Shown here: in pieces, positions 26,951 through 36,483 of the stretch
Numbering within the stretch: position 1 is the first letter of the stretch
How the letters are laid out: each line of letters opens with the position of its first letter
Source of the DNA: Neobacillus sp. PS2-9
GTDB taxonomy: Bacteria > Bacillota > Bacilli > Bacillales > Cytobacillaceae
Assembly (NCBI RefSeq): GCF_030915525.1
Contig: NZ_CP133269.1
Location: 87,001-151,000, forward strand
Length of the DNA: 64,000 nucleotides
Reading direction: 5' to 3'
Notes under the pieces: model-generated
What the model was told of the DNA's origin: nothing
Databases searched by the model: none
Seen by the model: only the letters and a program-made list of their open reading frames with translations
Program-made: the position numbers and the translations under genes

Positions 26951-28816
26951 ATGAATAATTCGTCCAATTCGCAAAAAAAGGAACGGTTATCCAGGTACTT
27001 TTTACTGTGCGTCTCCCTTATTGGCATTTGGATCTTTATCCAATTTGGACTAGCAAAAATAACGGCACCTAATGAAACAATGATTCTTGCTTTATTAGTT
27101 GTTTTTCTACTGATTGTCGAGTTTTTTCCATTGCCAGTTTGGAAAGGCACCGTTACGATTTCCTTTCCACTCGTGTATGCCATTTATGTAATGGATGGCC
27201 TTTCATATACAGTTCTTTCCTATGGATGTATCGTGGCAATGATTAATCTATATAAAAGAAGGCCGCTCAGGATTGTGTTTTTTAATCCTGCCTTGCTACT
27301 TATCAGTTTTTATACTGCACACTTAATCAGTCAATGGTTTTTATCATTTTTAACAATTGAACTACAGTCAAGATTCCTGCAAGGAGTTCTTCACTTTAGC
27401 CTGCTTATCCTGCCTTTTTATCTTGTTAATAATTTAATTGTTGATGTATTGCTTACGATTAGACCTCAGCTCTATAACTTCCGTATATGGAAGCGGAAAA
27501 CGCTGCAGGAATTGAATAGTTTCCTACTTTCATATGGATACCTAGTCCTTTTTTATTTTCTTGGAAATCAAAATAGAGGAGAAATTGATGTCTTTTCGTT
27601 CTTTTTCTTTTTTGCTCCATTAGTGTGCTTTGCACTATTAAGTTCCATTATTGCTAACTTAAAGAAGGAGAAATCAAAATTAAAGGCACTATTTAGTATC
27701 TCTTCTGAACTTAATAAAAAAATTGCAGCACCAGATTGGTTATCTTTTTTAGCCAATAATCTTCAGGAATTTATAGATGTGGATGCCTGGATTTTATGGA
27801 AAAGAGAAAAAAAGGGTTGGAATCTAAGGTTTGCCTCAGGATTAGTTATGGATGAAATCATTTTAACAGATGAAGCGGCTCTGGCGTTTGATAAAACTAG
27901 GCAGTTAACCGTTTACCATCATACGAAAAAGGACGCGGGGCCTGCGGGAAAAATATTTTCAGAAGAAGTGGGGTCGTTATTATATGCCCCATTAGTGCTT
28001 GAAAATGAGCTGGTTGGTATGTTTGTCTTTGGAAGAGTTCGGTCAAAAAGCTTTACGGAAGAAGATAGGCAGTCAGCGGCTACCCTTGCCAATCAGTTAG
28101 CCGTCTTAATTAAGACGAAATGGCTGTTTGCTGAACAGGAAAAAAGGCTGATTTTAGAAGAAAGAAATCGAATTGCGCGTGATATTCATGATGGGGTGGC
28201 TCAATCATTAGCAGGGGCCATCATGAATTTGGAGACAGCCACTCGGAAATTCACTAAAATGCCAGATGACTCGTTCCGACTAATGGTAGAAAGCACGGAA
28301 AAGCTGAGGAGAAGCTTAAAGGAAGTTAGGGAATCGATCTATGCTCTTCGCCCATATCCAACAGAACGCGTGGGGCTGCTGTCGGCAATTGCCTCAAAAA
28401 TCAGCGCGATTCAACGAGATTCAAACATGGACATATCATTTGATACCCGCGGCCCTGAGTTTCAGCTCAGCCCTATGGTGGAAAAAATTATATTCGATAT
28501 CTGCAAAGAGAGTATGCAGAATGCCCTTAAGCATGCAGAGGCAACGAAGATTGACATTTTATTAAGCTATCAAAAGGAGCATGTTCTATTAAAAATTAAG
28601 GATAATGGGAAGGGATTTTCATTATTCCAGGCGATGATTAAAGCAAGGCAGCACCCCCATTTTGGAATCCTGCATATGAATGAGGCGGCGGAGAAAATCC
28701 AAGCTTCGCTCCAAGTAGACAGTAAAGAAGGAGCGGGAACAGAGATTACGTTAACCGTACCAAGAATGGGAATTGAAGGGAGTGATTTACGTGATCAAGC
28801 TTATGCTAGTCGATGA
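26951..28816 (+). CDS. Sensor histidine kinase (HisKA_3, NarL-type system)
   Basis: A 621-residue membrane kinase. The N-terminal ~215 residues hold about six hydrophobic segments. A GAF domain follows (about 245-390; [20 protein letters not shown]). The HisKA_3 motif [17 protein letters not shown] places the phosphorylated His at 413, and the ATPase domain has [11 protein letters not shown] and DNGKGFS. AAGGAGAG precedes the ATG. It overlaps the response regulator gene by 26 nt, so the two are one unit. The stimulus is unknown. Confidence 0.9.
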   Translation: MNNSSNSQKKERLSRYFLLCVSLIGIWIFIQFGLAKITAPNETMILALLVVFLLIVEFFPLPVWKGTVTISFPLVYAIYVMDGLSYTVLSYGCIVAMINLYKRRPLRIVFFNPALLLISFYTAHLISQWFLSFLTIELQSRFLQGVLHFSLLILPFYLVNNLIVDVLLTIRPQLYNFRIWKRKTLQELNSFLLSYGYLVLFYFLGNQNRGEIDVFSFFFFFAPLVCFALLSSIIANLKKEKSKLKALFSISSELNKKIAAPDWLSFLANNLQEFIDVDAWILWKREKKGWNLRFASGLVMDEIILTDEAALAFDKTRQLTVYHHTKKDAGPAGKIFSEEVGSLLYAPLVLENELVGMFVFGRVRSKSFTEEDRQSAATLANQLAVLIKTKWLFAEQEKRLILEERNRIARDIHDGVAQSLAGAIMNLETATRKFTKMPDDSFRLMVESTEKLRRSLKEVRESIYALRPYPTERVGLLSAIASKISAIQRDSNMDISFDTRGPEFQLSPMVEKIIFDICKESMQNALKHAEATKIDILLSYQKEHVLLKIKDNGKGFSLFQAMIKARQHPHFGILHMNEAAEKIQASLQVDSKEGAGTEITLTVPRMGIEGSDLRDQAYASR

Positions 28817-29438
28817 TCATGCGGTATTGCGTGATGGTCTTAAAAACATAGTAGGAATGGAAGCCGATATTGAAGTAGTGGCAGAGGCGGTAAATGGGAA
28901 TGATGCGATTGCGAAGGTGGATGAGATTCTACCGGATGTCATTCTAATGGATATTAATATTCCTGAAAAAAATGGCATAGAAGCAACAAGTGTGATAAAA
29001 GAGCGTTATCCGGCTGTTAAAATTCTCATTTTGACTATGCATGATCATGATGAGTTCTTTATGTCAGCCATCCGCGAAGGGGCGGATGGATATCTTCTGA
29101 AGGATGCTCCTTCACAGCATGTCATTGATGCGATCCGTGCGGTTGCTAATGGTCAGTCGGTTATTCACCCTGCTATGACAAAGAAGTTCCTGGGTTTCCA
29201 ACAACAGAAGGCAGAGCCTATCGAAGAAAAGACCGACTCCGTGCTGACCGGAAGGGAAAAAGAAGTGCTTTTGTGTCTGGTTAAAGGAATGAATAACAAA
29301 GAGATTGCGCAAAGTCTATATATCAGTGATAAAACCGTAAAAATCCATGTCAGCAACATCTTCAAAAAACTCGGCGTAAAAAGCCGTTCACAAGTCGTCA
29401 TCTACGCCGTCCAAAACCAGCTCGTCCCATTAGCATAA
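28791..29438 (+). CDS. LuxR/NarL family response regulator
   Basis: A 215-residue regulator. The receiver domain has DD near residue 9, the phosphorylated Asp at 54 (ILMDIN) and a Lys in YLLKDAPS. The LuxR-type DNA-binding domain (about 150-210) reads [20 protein letters not shown] and [20 protein letters not shown]. The GTG at 28791 follows GGGAGTGA; the longer frame from 28773 is less likely. It partners with the overlapping kinase; targets are not evident. Confidence 0.92.
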   Translation: MIKLMLVDDHAVLRDGLKNIVGMEADIEVVAEAVNGNDAIAKVDEILPDVILMDINIPEKNGIEATSVIKERYPAVKILILTMHDHDEFFMSAIREGADGYLLKDAPSQHVIDAIRAVANGQSVIHPAMTKKFLGFQQQKAEPIEEKTDSVLTGREKEVLLCLVKGMNNKEIAQSLYISDKTVKIHVSNIFKKLGVKSRSQVVIYAVQNQLVPLA

Positions 29439-29449
29439 AAGGAAACTGT

Positions 29450-29500
29450 AAAGGGGGTCAGACACCATGTGAATCCATCACATGATGCCTGACCCTTTTC
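29450..29500 (+). terminator. Long hairpin terminator after the two-component genes
   Basis: AAAGGGGGTCAG..ACCATGTGA pairs with TCACATGATG..CTGACCCTTTT in a stem of ~22 bp, with T-run. The GGTCAGAC/CTGACCC signature recurs at 34157. Confidence 0.8.
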
Positions 29501-29505
29501 TGCTT

Positions 29506-29535
29506 ACTGGAGCGGAAGGCACGAAGACCAACAGG
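29506..29535 (+). repeat. Remnant of the 131-bp element (internal deletion)
   Basis: CTGGAGCGGAAGGCACGAAG is the left part of the element and ACCAACAG its right tip; the ~100 bp between them are missing. Located directly after the two-component terminator. Confidence 0.7.
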
Positions 29536-29672
29536 ACTATGTCCTATAACTTAAGTACGAAAACAAATTAGTACTTATTCTTACGGTAATTACTCCCTTT
29601 GCTGAATAGTGTTATCGTCTCCTTTTTTAGACAATAGACCTAACAACTATTAGTAGAAAAGGGGAATGGATT

Positions 29673-32138
29673 GTGAAAAAGAAAAGGTGGTTATCAGTCT
29701 TTCTTACTCTCGTCATACTAGTATCACTTGTAATTCCTGGTCTATCAAAAGCGAACGCTGAAGGGACATCTGCTATCATCGATAGTAAATTGCTCAAAGC
29801 ACTCGATACAGCCGTAGACCCATTACAGGTCATAGTGACCTTTGATGGAAAGGGCGCTCCAACAAAAGACCAACTTAATCTGTTAAACAGTCTAGGAATC
29901 TCCAAAGGACTTTCAATGAATGCTTTACCAATGGCGGGGATACTTGCAACGAAGGATCAAATCAATAAACTCGCTGCTTCTCCGGGAGTAAAGTCGATTT
30001 ATTTAAATCGTAAGCTCACTTATTACAATGCAGATGCGACCAGTTTAACAGGGGTAGATAAAGTACGAACAGATACAGCGATGCAAAAGGCAAATGGAGG
30101 ATTGCCGATAACGGGAAAAGGGATTGGTGTGGTAATCAACGACAGCGGTGTGGATGGAACGCATAAAGATCTGCAATTTGGCAGTCACCTAGTCCAAAAC
30201 GTAATGGCAAGTACAAATTTAAACAGCTTGGAGCCTAGTTTACTGCCAATCACTTATGTAGAAAATGTGCCAAACACGGACTCTAATTCGGGACACGGTA
30301 CGCATGTTGCCGGTATTGTTGGCGGGACAGGAGAAAGCTCAAAAGGGAAATATGAAGGGGTTGCTCCAGGTGCTAGTTTAATAGGTTACGGTTCAGGTGC
30401 AGCCCTCTTTGTTCTTGATGGCATTGGCGGTTTCGATTATGCTATCACCCATCAATCTGAATATAATATTCGAGTGATTACAAATTCCTGGGGTTCATCA
30501 GGCGACTTTGATCCTAATGATCCGATTAATATAGCCAGTAAGGCAGCCCACGACCGTGGCATTACCGTCTTATTCGCAGCAGGGAATGAAGGGCCGGGAG
30601 AAAACACCCATAACCCTTACGCAAAAGCTCCATGGGTCATTTCTGTGGCTGCCGGAGAAAAAGATGGATCACTGGCAGATTTTTCTTCAAGAGGGACAAA
30701 GGGAGTCGGTGGTACCTTTGAAATGGATGGTAAGACGTGGACATGGAAGGATGAACCGAGTGTGACCGCACCAGGAGTCGATATTATTTCAACTCGAGTT
30801 CTCGCCCCCGTCTCAACGTTAGGTGCAACAACAGATGCGGAGCTAATTGAACCAGCCTACCTGCCATATTATACAGCCATGAGTGGTACCTCTATGGCAA
30901 CACCGCATGTGGCAGGGATTACTGCGCTCATGTTAGAGGTAAAGCCCACGTTGTCACCAGATGAAATCAAGAAAATTTTACAGGATACAGCTACAAATAT
31001 GCCTGGCTATGAAACATGGGAAGTGGGCACCGGCTATGTGAATGCCTATGCCGCACTTGATGCTGTCCTGTTTGGAAACCAATATGGCACAACCGTAAAC
31101 GCCTATCAAACATTCAATAGCAATGTTAAATCAACAGTCACGAGATCTCCTTTTGAGGTGGAGTATAATCCAATATTATTATCGTCAAACACCTACTCAT
31201 TTTCAGTCGCAGAAGGAGTTTCCCAACTCTCTGCTCGAATGGATGCAACCGGATTGCTTGGGCAAACAGGAAACCCTGTGAATCTCATTTTAGTCGCTCC
31301 AGACGGGACAGAGTATAGCTCGGGAATCAGCTTATTGTTCGCCCTTTATCCTGATCGGACGGCTTCCGTCAATTCACCCATGGCTGGAGAGTGGAAGGTT
31401 AGAATTGACGGGCTGCATGGCGACGAATCTAACCCAGTTGGTGTTGGATTGCCCGAAACCATTCAAGGAACGGTTTCTATGGCGAAGGTGAGCGGCTACA
31501 CCGGCCTGAAGGATATTTCTGGCGATCCTGCAGCTTCTGCCATCCAAATGGCTGTAAGTGAAAGACTGGTTGATGGATATGCGGATGGATCATACAAACC
31601 AAAGCAAAACCTTTTACGAAAGGAACTAGGACATTATTTAGTCATGGGGACTGGAGTGAGGCAAAGCCAGACTCCAGCTTTAAAGGATGTGTCAGCAGGT
31701 GATGGGCCATTTGCGAAAGCAGTTGTGGCAAAAGGAGCGGTCATTCGTGATGCGGTTCAAACACAGGGTGGCGTTATGCTTCTCGATACAAACGGCAATT
31801 TTAATCCAAACGGTGAGGTCAACCGCGCAGAACTGGCATACTCCCTTGTTCAAGCGCTTGGATTAGAAAAACAAGCCAAAGAAAAAACAGGAGATGTGAC
31901 GGTACTTTACAAGGGTGAACGAGTTCCAATTAAGGATAGCTCCTCTATTCCCGTAGCGCTTAGAGGTTATGTTCAATTGGCACTTGACCTGAACATCCTT
32001 AATGCCATCTTCCAGGTGAAACAAGGAACATATGATTTAGTCCCAACCGTTGAAGCCAGCTTTGAGCCAAGCAAAAAGGTAACAAGAGGCGATTATGCGG
32101 TCGCCGTAACGCGTTACTATCAGGCCTGGTTTCAATAA
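29673..32138 (+). CDS. Secreted subtilisin-like serine protease with SLH region
   Basis: An 821-residue exported S8 protease. The signal peptide ends near KANAEG and an inhibitor-type propeptide (about 40-120) follows. The catalytic triad is Asp157 (VINDSGVDGTH), His211 (SGHGTHVAGI) and Ser407 (SGTSMATPHVAG). A beta-rich C-domain (about 490-600) leads to an SLH domain at about 608-655 (DPAASAIQMAVSERLVDGYA) and a more degenerate second one near 705-735, for binding pyruvylated wall polymers. The GTG start follows AAAAGGGGAA. Single gene; likely a surface-bound feeding or processing protease. Confidence 0.9.
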   Translation: MKKKRWLSVFLTLVILVSLVIPGLSKANAEGTSAIIDSKLLKALDTAVDPLQVIVTFDGKGAPTKDQLNLLNSLGISKGLSMNALPMAGILATKDQINKLAASPGVKSIYLNRKLTYYNADATSLTGVDKVRTDTAMQKANGGLPITGKGIGVVINDSGVDGTHKDLQFGSHLVQNVMASTNLNSLEPSLLPITYVENVPNTDSNSGHGTHVAGIVGGTGESSKGKYEGVAPGASLIGYGSGAALFVLDGIGGFDYAITHQSEYNIRVITNSWGSSGDFDPNDPINIASKAAHDRGITVLFAAGNEGPGENTHNPYAKAPWVISVAAGEKDGSLADFSSRGTKGVGGTFEMDGKTWTWKDEPSVTAPGVDIISTRVLAPVSTLGATTDAELIEPAYLPYYTAMSGTSMATPHVAGITALMLEVKPTLSPDEIKKILQDTATNMPGYETWEVGTGYVNAYAALDAVLFGNQYGTTVNAYQTFNSNVKSTVTRSPFEVEYNPILLSSNTYSFSVAEGVSQLSARMDATGLLGQTGNPVNLILVAPDGTEYSSGISLLFALYPDRTASVNSPMAGEWKVRIDGLHGDESNPVGVGLPETIQGTVSMAKVSGYTGLKDISGDPAASAIQMAVSERLVDGYADGSYKPKQNLLRKELGHYLVMGTGVRQSQTPALKDVSAGDGPFAKAVVAKGAVIRDAVQTQGGVMLLDTNGNFNPNGEVNRAELAYSLVQALGLEKQAKEKTGDVTVLYKGERVPIKDSSSIPVALRGYVQLALDLNILNAIFQVKQGTYDLVPTVEASFEPSKKVTRGDYAVAVTRYYQAWFQ

Positions 32139-32140
32139 TA

Positions 32141-32178
32141 GGAAGGAGAGCTGTCACAAGCAGCTCTCCTTTTTAATG
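32141..32178 (+). terminator. Terminator after the S8 protease
   Basis: AAGGAGAGCTG and CAGCTCTCCTT form an 11-bp stem, followed by TTTT. Confidence 0.9.
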
Positions 32179-32228
32179 GAAGAAATTGATATACTATAAT
32201 TAGTATAAATAGTTAGAGGATGATGATC

Positions 32229-32705
32229 ATGGCACAAGCTAAAACCAATGCAATGCGCATACTGGATGCGAAGAAAATCAAGTATGACATGCTTACATAC
32301 GATAATAAGGATGGAAAAATTGACGGGATTTCTGTAGCGGGAAAAATCGGTCGGGAGCCAAAGGAAGTCTATAAGACGCTCGTGGCACAAAGCCCAAGCA
32401 AACATATTTATGTGTTCGTCATTCCAGTTGCCGAGGAATTGGATTTGAAAAAGGCAGCAAGAGCAGCGGGTGAAAAAAGCATGGAGATGCTTCCTGTAAA
32501 GGATATTCAAAAGTGGACAGGCTATATCCGTGGTGGCTGCTCCCCTATCGGGATGAAAAAAGAATACAAGACCTTTTTGGACGAAAGCTGTAGCGAGTTG
32601 CCTGAGATGGTGGTCAGCGCAGGGAAGATTGGCGTTCAAATAGTAGTGGAGCCTAATGTATTAAAAGAAGTAACAAAGGCAGAGATTCTGGACATCATTA
32701 AATGA
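32229..32705 (+). CDS. ybaK: Cys-tRNA(Pro) deacylase, YbaK/EbsC family
   Basis: A 158-residue protein with the YbaK fold: VAGKIGREPKEVYKTLVAQ, VIPVAEELDLKKAARAAGEK, and GYIRGGCSPIGMKK, the family's GGxSPxG substrate loop. It hydrolyses mischarged Cys-tRNA(Pro). The third in-frame ATG (32229) is chosen because GAGGA lies 9 nt upstream. Single gene; an interspersed element follows directly. Confidence 0.88.
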   Translation: MAQAKTNAMRILDAKKIKYDMLTYDNKDGKIDGISVAGKIGREPKEVYKTLVAQSPSKHIYVFVIPVAEELDLKKAARAAGEKSMEMLPVKDIQKWTGYIRGGCSPIGMKKEYKTFLDESCSELPEMVVSAGKIGVQIVVEPNVLKEVTKAEILDIIK

Positions 32706-32741
32706 GAGGCTGTGTTAAAGAACAATGTTGATTTTTATACC

Positions 32742-32872
32742 CTGTTGATTGGAGCGGAAGGCACGAAGACTCCTGTGGGAGTACGGTTCAGGTGAGACCC
32801 CGCAGGCGCATGCGCCGAGGAGGCTCGCCGAAACGCCCACGAACCGCTCGCGCCTGGAGCGGAAATCAACAG
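32742..32872 (+). repeat. 131-bp interspersed element, copy 3
   Basis: CTGTTGATT...AATCAACAG ends, with the outer flank GTGTTAAAGAACA on the left and TTTAACAGAG on the right. It carries the variant right half CACGAACCGCTCGCGCC also seen in copies 5 and 6. Confidence 0.9.
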
Positions 32873-33043
32873 ACAAATTTAACAGAGCAAAATGAGAATA
32901 AAATGAATTTTTCCATGGGCACTCACCTATAACCCAGAAGCGCATATGATAGGGTGTAAATATCTCACCTAATAACTGGCCATTAAATATGACTAGAGGA
33001 TAAACGAGGCGCAGTTGAGTAGCGTAAAAGGGAGTGTTGATAA

Positions 33044-34144
33044 GTGGCAGGGAAAATTAGAAATTATTTTGCTGGCGGGAACACAGCCAGAGGTTTCCAT
33101 AACCTTTACGATTCCAATCTTCAAGGACTAGATCGGTTGTTTATTTTAAAAGGTGGTCCAGGGACAGGTAAATCTTCATTGATGAAAAAAATAGGCAACG
33201 AATGGGTGGAACAGGGCTATGATGTAGAGTTTTTACATTGTTCCTCTGATAATAATTCCATTGATGGCGTGCTCATTCCAGCGTTAAAAGTCGGGATCGT
33301 TGATGGAACCGCACCGCATGTCATTGAGCCGAATGCACCTGGAGCAGTGGAAGAATATATAAACCTAGGTGAAGCCTGGAATGCCCGTGCTCTTAGTGTG
33401 CAAAAATATGTGATTCAAAAGCTCACCAGACAGATTAGCCAGTCCTTTCAAAAGGCCTACGCAACATTTAAGGAAGCATTAGAAATTCATGATGATTGGG
33501 AAAAAATTTATATTAATAGTATGGATTTTAAAAAGGCTGATCAATTAACAAAAAAATTAATTGACACCTTCTTTGGGAAAATGAGATTGAATAAAACGCC
33601 TGATGTCCGTCATCGATTCTTAGGTGCAGCGACACCTAAAGGCGCGGTTGATTTCGTTCCGAACTTAACAGAAGAGATTCCTAAACGCTACTTTATTAAA
33701 GGGCGCCCTGGTTCCGGGAAATCAACGATGTTGAAAAAACTAGCAGCTGCGGCCGAGGAACGTGGTGTGGATGTAGAGATTTATCACTGCGGCTTTGATC
33801 CAAATAGCCTCGATATGTGTATTTTCAGAGAGCTCGGCATCGCTATTTTTGATAGTACGGCACCACATGAATACTTTCCGAGCCGTGATGGCGACGAAAT
33901 CCTCGACATGTATGAACTTTTGATTGAACCTGGAACAGACGAAATTTTTGCTGATTTTATCAGTAAAATTTCTGCTAAGTACAAAAATAAAATGACTGAA
34001 GCGACCAGCTATCTAGCTAAAGCAAAAGAGTTGCACGATGAGCTTGAAGAAATTTATGTAGCTGCGATGGACTTCTCGGTTGTTGAAAAAATTCAAAGTA
34101 AAATTGCTGAGGAAATTAAGAATTTAGCGGCTTCTACCGTTTAA
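33044..34144 (+). CDS. Twin P-loop ATPase (PRK06851-like)
   Basis: A 366-residue cytosolic protein made of two similar halves. Half one (about 1-190) has Walker A GGPGTGKSS and then LHCSSDNNSIDGVLIPALKV; half two (about 205-366) has GRPGSGKST and then YHCGFDPNSLDMCIFRELGI. Each half continues with a TAPH motif (DGTAPHVIEP and DSTAPHEYFP). This is an internal duplication of a P-loop module. I recall an uncharacterised Bacillus/Clostridium family with this arrangement; the function is unknown. GTG start after GGGAGTG. Single gene. Confidence 0.75.
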   Translation: MAGKIRNYFAGGNTARGFHNLYDSNLQGLDRLFILKGGPGTGKSSLMKKIGNEWVEQGYDVEFLHCSSDNNSIDGVLIPALKVGIVDGTAPHVIEPNAPGAVEEYINLGEAWNARALSVQKYVIQKLTRQISQSFQKAYATFKEALEIHDDWEKIYINSMDFKKADQLTKKLIDTFFGKMRLNKTPDVRHRFLGAATPKGAVDFVPNLTEEIPKRYFIKGRPGSGKSTMLKKLAAAAEERGVDVEIYHCGFDPNSLDMCIFRELGIAIFDSTAPHEYFPSRDGDEILDMYELLIEPGTDEIFADFISKISAKYKNKMTEATSYLAKAKELHDELEEIYVAAMDFSVVEKIQSKIAEEIKNLAASTV

Positions 34145-34156
34145 TAATAGCATGTT

Positions 34157-34203
34157 AAAGGGGTCAAACCGCACTACATCATAGTGGGGTCTGACCCCTT
34201 TTC
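34157..34203 (+). terminator. Hairpin terminator after the twin P-loop gene
   Basis: AAAGGGGTCA..GCACTA pairs with TAGTG..TGACCCCTTT and ends in a T-run. It resembles the hairpin at 29450. Confidence 0.8.
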
Positions 34204-34207
34204 CTGT

Positions 34208-34357
34208 TTATTTCTTTTGTTTCTTCTTTTGCGTATGATTGCTTTTTTTGCCCTTACTGTTATCGCCACTTACAAATTCAGTCGCAAACTCTGCTTCCGC
34301 ATGCCCTGCTTGAGGGGAATTTTGATTTTTGCTACCTTTGTTGTATTTCTTAGTCAT
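34208..34357 (-). CDS. Short basic protein with SASP-gamma-like motif
   Basis: A 49-residue protein with a strong ribosome binding site (AAGGAGGG, 7 nt before ATG). The N-terminal half is NKGSKNQNSPQAGHAEAEFA and the C-terminus is a Lys-rich tail (HTQKKKQKK). The AEFATEF segment resembles the GQFGTEFASE motif of gamma-type small acid-soluble spore proteins, so it may be a minor spore protein. No other homology is recognised. Confidence 0.6.
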   Translation of the reverse strand: MTKKYNKGSKNQNSPQAGHAEAEFATEFVSGDNSKGKKSNHTQKKKQKK

Positions 34358-34461
34358 GGTTCATCCCTCCTTGTTATTTGTAGTTTGCTGTTTGGATGTG
34401 TTTTCATGCTAATAAATAAAGGGTAAACTGGAAAAAACAGTAATGGGAAGGGGCGTTTTTT

Positions 34462-35130
34462 TTGCCAACCAAAATAGAAAAGGTAACAAATCTGTTTGAA
34501 GCGTACCGCAACGAACGAGAGGCGGGGCCGATGACGAAGTATATGAAGAATCATTTCCCTTTTTTAGGAATCAAGTCTCCTATCCGGAAGGAGCTGGAAA
34601 AGGTATTTTTCAAAGAAGCAGGAATATTGAAAGAGCCATTCGATCAAGAATTTATTATAGAGCTTTGGGAAAAAGATGAAAGAGAATATCAATATATGGC
34701 CTTAACCTACATAGAAAAATCGTTAAAGAAGTTGCAAAAAGGGGATTTGGCCTTAATGGAAAGACTAGTATTGGAGAAATCCTGGTGGGATACGGTGGAT
34801 GCAATTGCGGCAAAGCCGGTGGGAAAAATAGCAGAGAAGTTTCCGGAAATCATTGAGGAAACGATTGACGACTGGGCAGAACATGACAATATGTGGTTGC
34901 GACGAACGGCGATTCTTTTTCAGTTAAAATACAAAGAGAAAACCGATAAAGAGCGGCTGTACCGATACATAAGGAGCAATTCTGACAGTAAGGAATTTTT
35001 TATCCAAAAGGCCATTGGCTGGGCGCTTAGGGAATACTCCAAAACCAATCCGTCCTCGGTGAAGCAGTTTATCAATGAAAACAGTCTTGCCCCGTTAAGC
35101 GTAAGAGAAGGAAGCAAATATGTAGACTGA
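34462..35130 (+). CDS. AlkD-like DNA alkylation repair protein
   Basis: A 222-residue all-helical HEAT-like repeat protein. Motifs match AlkD glycosylases of Bacillus: FPFLGIKSPIRKEL near the N-terminus, EKSWWDTVDAIA with the Trp and Asp of the active cleft, and NMWLRRTAILFQL. It should remove 3-methyl- and 7-methyl-purines. The TTG start is supported by GGAAGGGG; there is no earlier in-frame ATG. Single gene. Confidence 0.85.
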   Translation: MPTKIEKVTNLFEAYRNEREAGPMTKYMKNHFPFLGIKSPIRKELEKVFFKEAGILKEPFDQEFIIELWEKDEREYQYMALTYIEKSLKKLQKGDLALMERLVLEKSWWDTVDAIAAKPVGKIAEKFPEIIEETIDDWAEHDNMWLRRTAILFQLKYKEKTDKERLYRYIRSNSDSKEFFIQKAIGWALREYSKTNPSSVKQFINENSLAPLSVREGSKYVD

Positions 35131-35201
35131 GCATTTAAACGATACGGTTTAACTATTCATGTTAGAATGGGCATAATGAAAAATTTTGGAAGGTGAGACT
35201 C

Positions 35202-36056
35202 TTGATTAAATGTATTGCATCAGACATGGATGGAACATTATTGAATTCCACACAAACCATCAGTGAAGAAAATAAAAAAGCGATTTTAAAAGCACAGGCA
35301 CAAGGAATTGAATTTATTGTGGCAACGGGCAGATCCTATCAGGAAGCAACCTATGTATTAGCAGAAGCCGGTTTAAACTGCCCGGTGATTGGTGTGAATG
35401 GTGCGGAGGTGCGCTCGAAAGATGGTGAAGTTCTTGCAGCGACTCCAATTAGTAAAGAGTTGGCAAGAAAAGTAGCAGCAAAGCTGGTTGAAAAAGACGT
35501 GTATTTTGAAGTGTACACCGACAAGGGAGCCTATACGATTGATGCGGATAAGGCAGTCTCCATTCTAGTCGACATCGTTGTCAGTGCAAATCCAGAAGCA
35601 AATGTCCAAGAGATTGTGAAGGCAGCGGGAGCAAGAATAAGTGATGGCTTAATTCATACCATTGAAGATTATGAGGTTCTATTTTCCAGTAATGACTATC
35701 AAATCTATAAATTCTTAGCATTCGATTTTGATGCAGACAAATTGGAAACAGCTAACCAATCTCTTGCTGAGTTGGACGACCTGGCTGTATCCACCTCGGG
35801 TCATGAGAACTTGGAAATTACCAATAAGAATGCTCAAAAGGGCATTGCGCTTGCATCTTTTGTGCAAGCAAAAGGAATCAAGCTATCGGAGACGATGGCA
35901 ATTGGTGATAACTTTAATGATGTCTCGATGTTTGAAGCAGCAGGAAGATCGGTTGCGATGGGCAATGCGGGCTCGTACATAAAGTCTTTATGTGATGCAG
36001 TGACAGCTCCCAACAACGAGCATGGTGTGGCGAAAGCGATTTTGGAGGTATTATAG
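35202..36056 (+). CDS. Cof-type HAD-IIB phosphatase
   Basis: A 284-residue haloacid-dehalogenase-fold hydrolase. Motif I is ASDMDGTLLNS, motif II VATGRS, motif III Lys in NKNAQKGIAL, motif IV IGDNFNDVSMF. The IIB cap lies between motifs II and III. These enzymes hydrolyse sugar phosphates or flavin/pyridoxal phosphates. The TTG at 35202 follows GGAAGGTGA; the GTG at 35193 would overlap that site. Confidence 0.9.
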   Translation: MIKCIASDMDGTLLNSTQTISEENKKAILKAQAQGIEFIVATGRSYQEATYVLAEAGLNCPVIGVNGAEVRSKDGEVLAATPISKELARKVAAKLVEKDVYFEVYTDKGAYTIDADKAVSILVDIVVSANPEANVQEIVKAAGARISDGLIHTIEDYEVLFSSNDYQIYKFLAFDFDADKLETANQSLAELDDLAVSTSGHENLEITNKNAQKGIALASFVQAKGIKLSETMAIGDNFNDVSMFEAAGRSVAMGNAGSYIKSLCDAVTAPNNEHGVAKAILEVL

Positions 36057-36089
36057 GTAAGGGAGCGGTCTATGGGTAAGTACAGGGGG

Positions 36090-36447
36090 ATGAAGGACAA
36101 TTTTGGCTAAAACCCAGGTGGATTTGTCCTTCATAGGGTGGATGAAGGACAATTTTGGCTAAAACCCAGGTAGATTTGTCCTTCATAAGGTGGATGAAGG
36201 ACAATTTTGGCTAAAACCCAGGTGAATTTGTCCTTCATAGGGTGGATGAAGGACAATTTTGGCTAAAACCCAGGTAGATTTGTCCTTCATAAGGTGGATG
36301 AAGGACAATTTTGGCTAAAACCCAGGTGAATTTGTCCTTCATAGGGTGGATGAAGGACATTTTTGGCTAAAACCCAAATAGATTTGTCTTTCATAAACAA
36401 AATGAAGGACATTACAGAGTAAAATCCCGGAAGATTTGTCTTTCATC
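36090..36447. repeat. Tandem array A: seven 52-bp units
   Basis: Units start at 36090, 36142, 36194, 36246, 36298, 36350 and 36402, an exact 52-bp period. Each begins with ATGAAGGACAA and most hold its reverse complement TTGTCCTTCAT, so every unit can form an 11-bp hairpin. Inside is TTTTGGCTAAAACCCAGGT. The first five units are almost identical; the last two diverge. 52 is not a multiple of three, so this is not coding. Confidence 0.95.
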
Positions 36448-36470
36448 AGACCAGTCTCCCGGGATTTTTA
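36421..36470 (-). terminator. Terminator of the nos operon
   Basis: AAAATCCCGG at 36421 and CCGGGATTTT near 36459 pair across the last array unit. Read on the minus strand it lies just after the lipoprotein gene. Confidence 0.6.
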
Positions 36471-36483
36471 GGTGCATGGCACC

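Noticed and set aside
36090..36447. CRISPR array
   Set aside because: Units follow one another without unique spacers, and there are no cas genes in the window. The same holds for 44165-44852.
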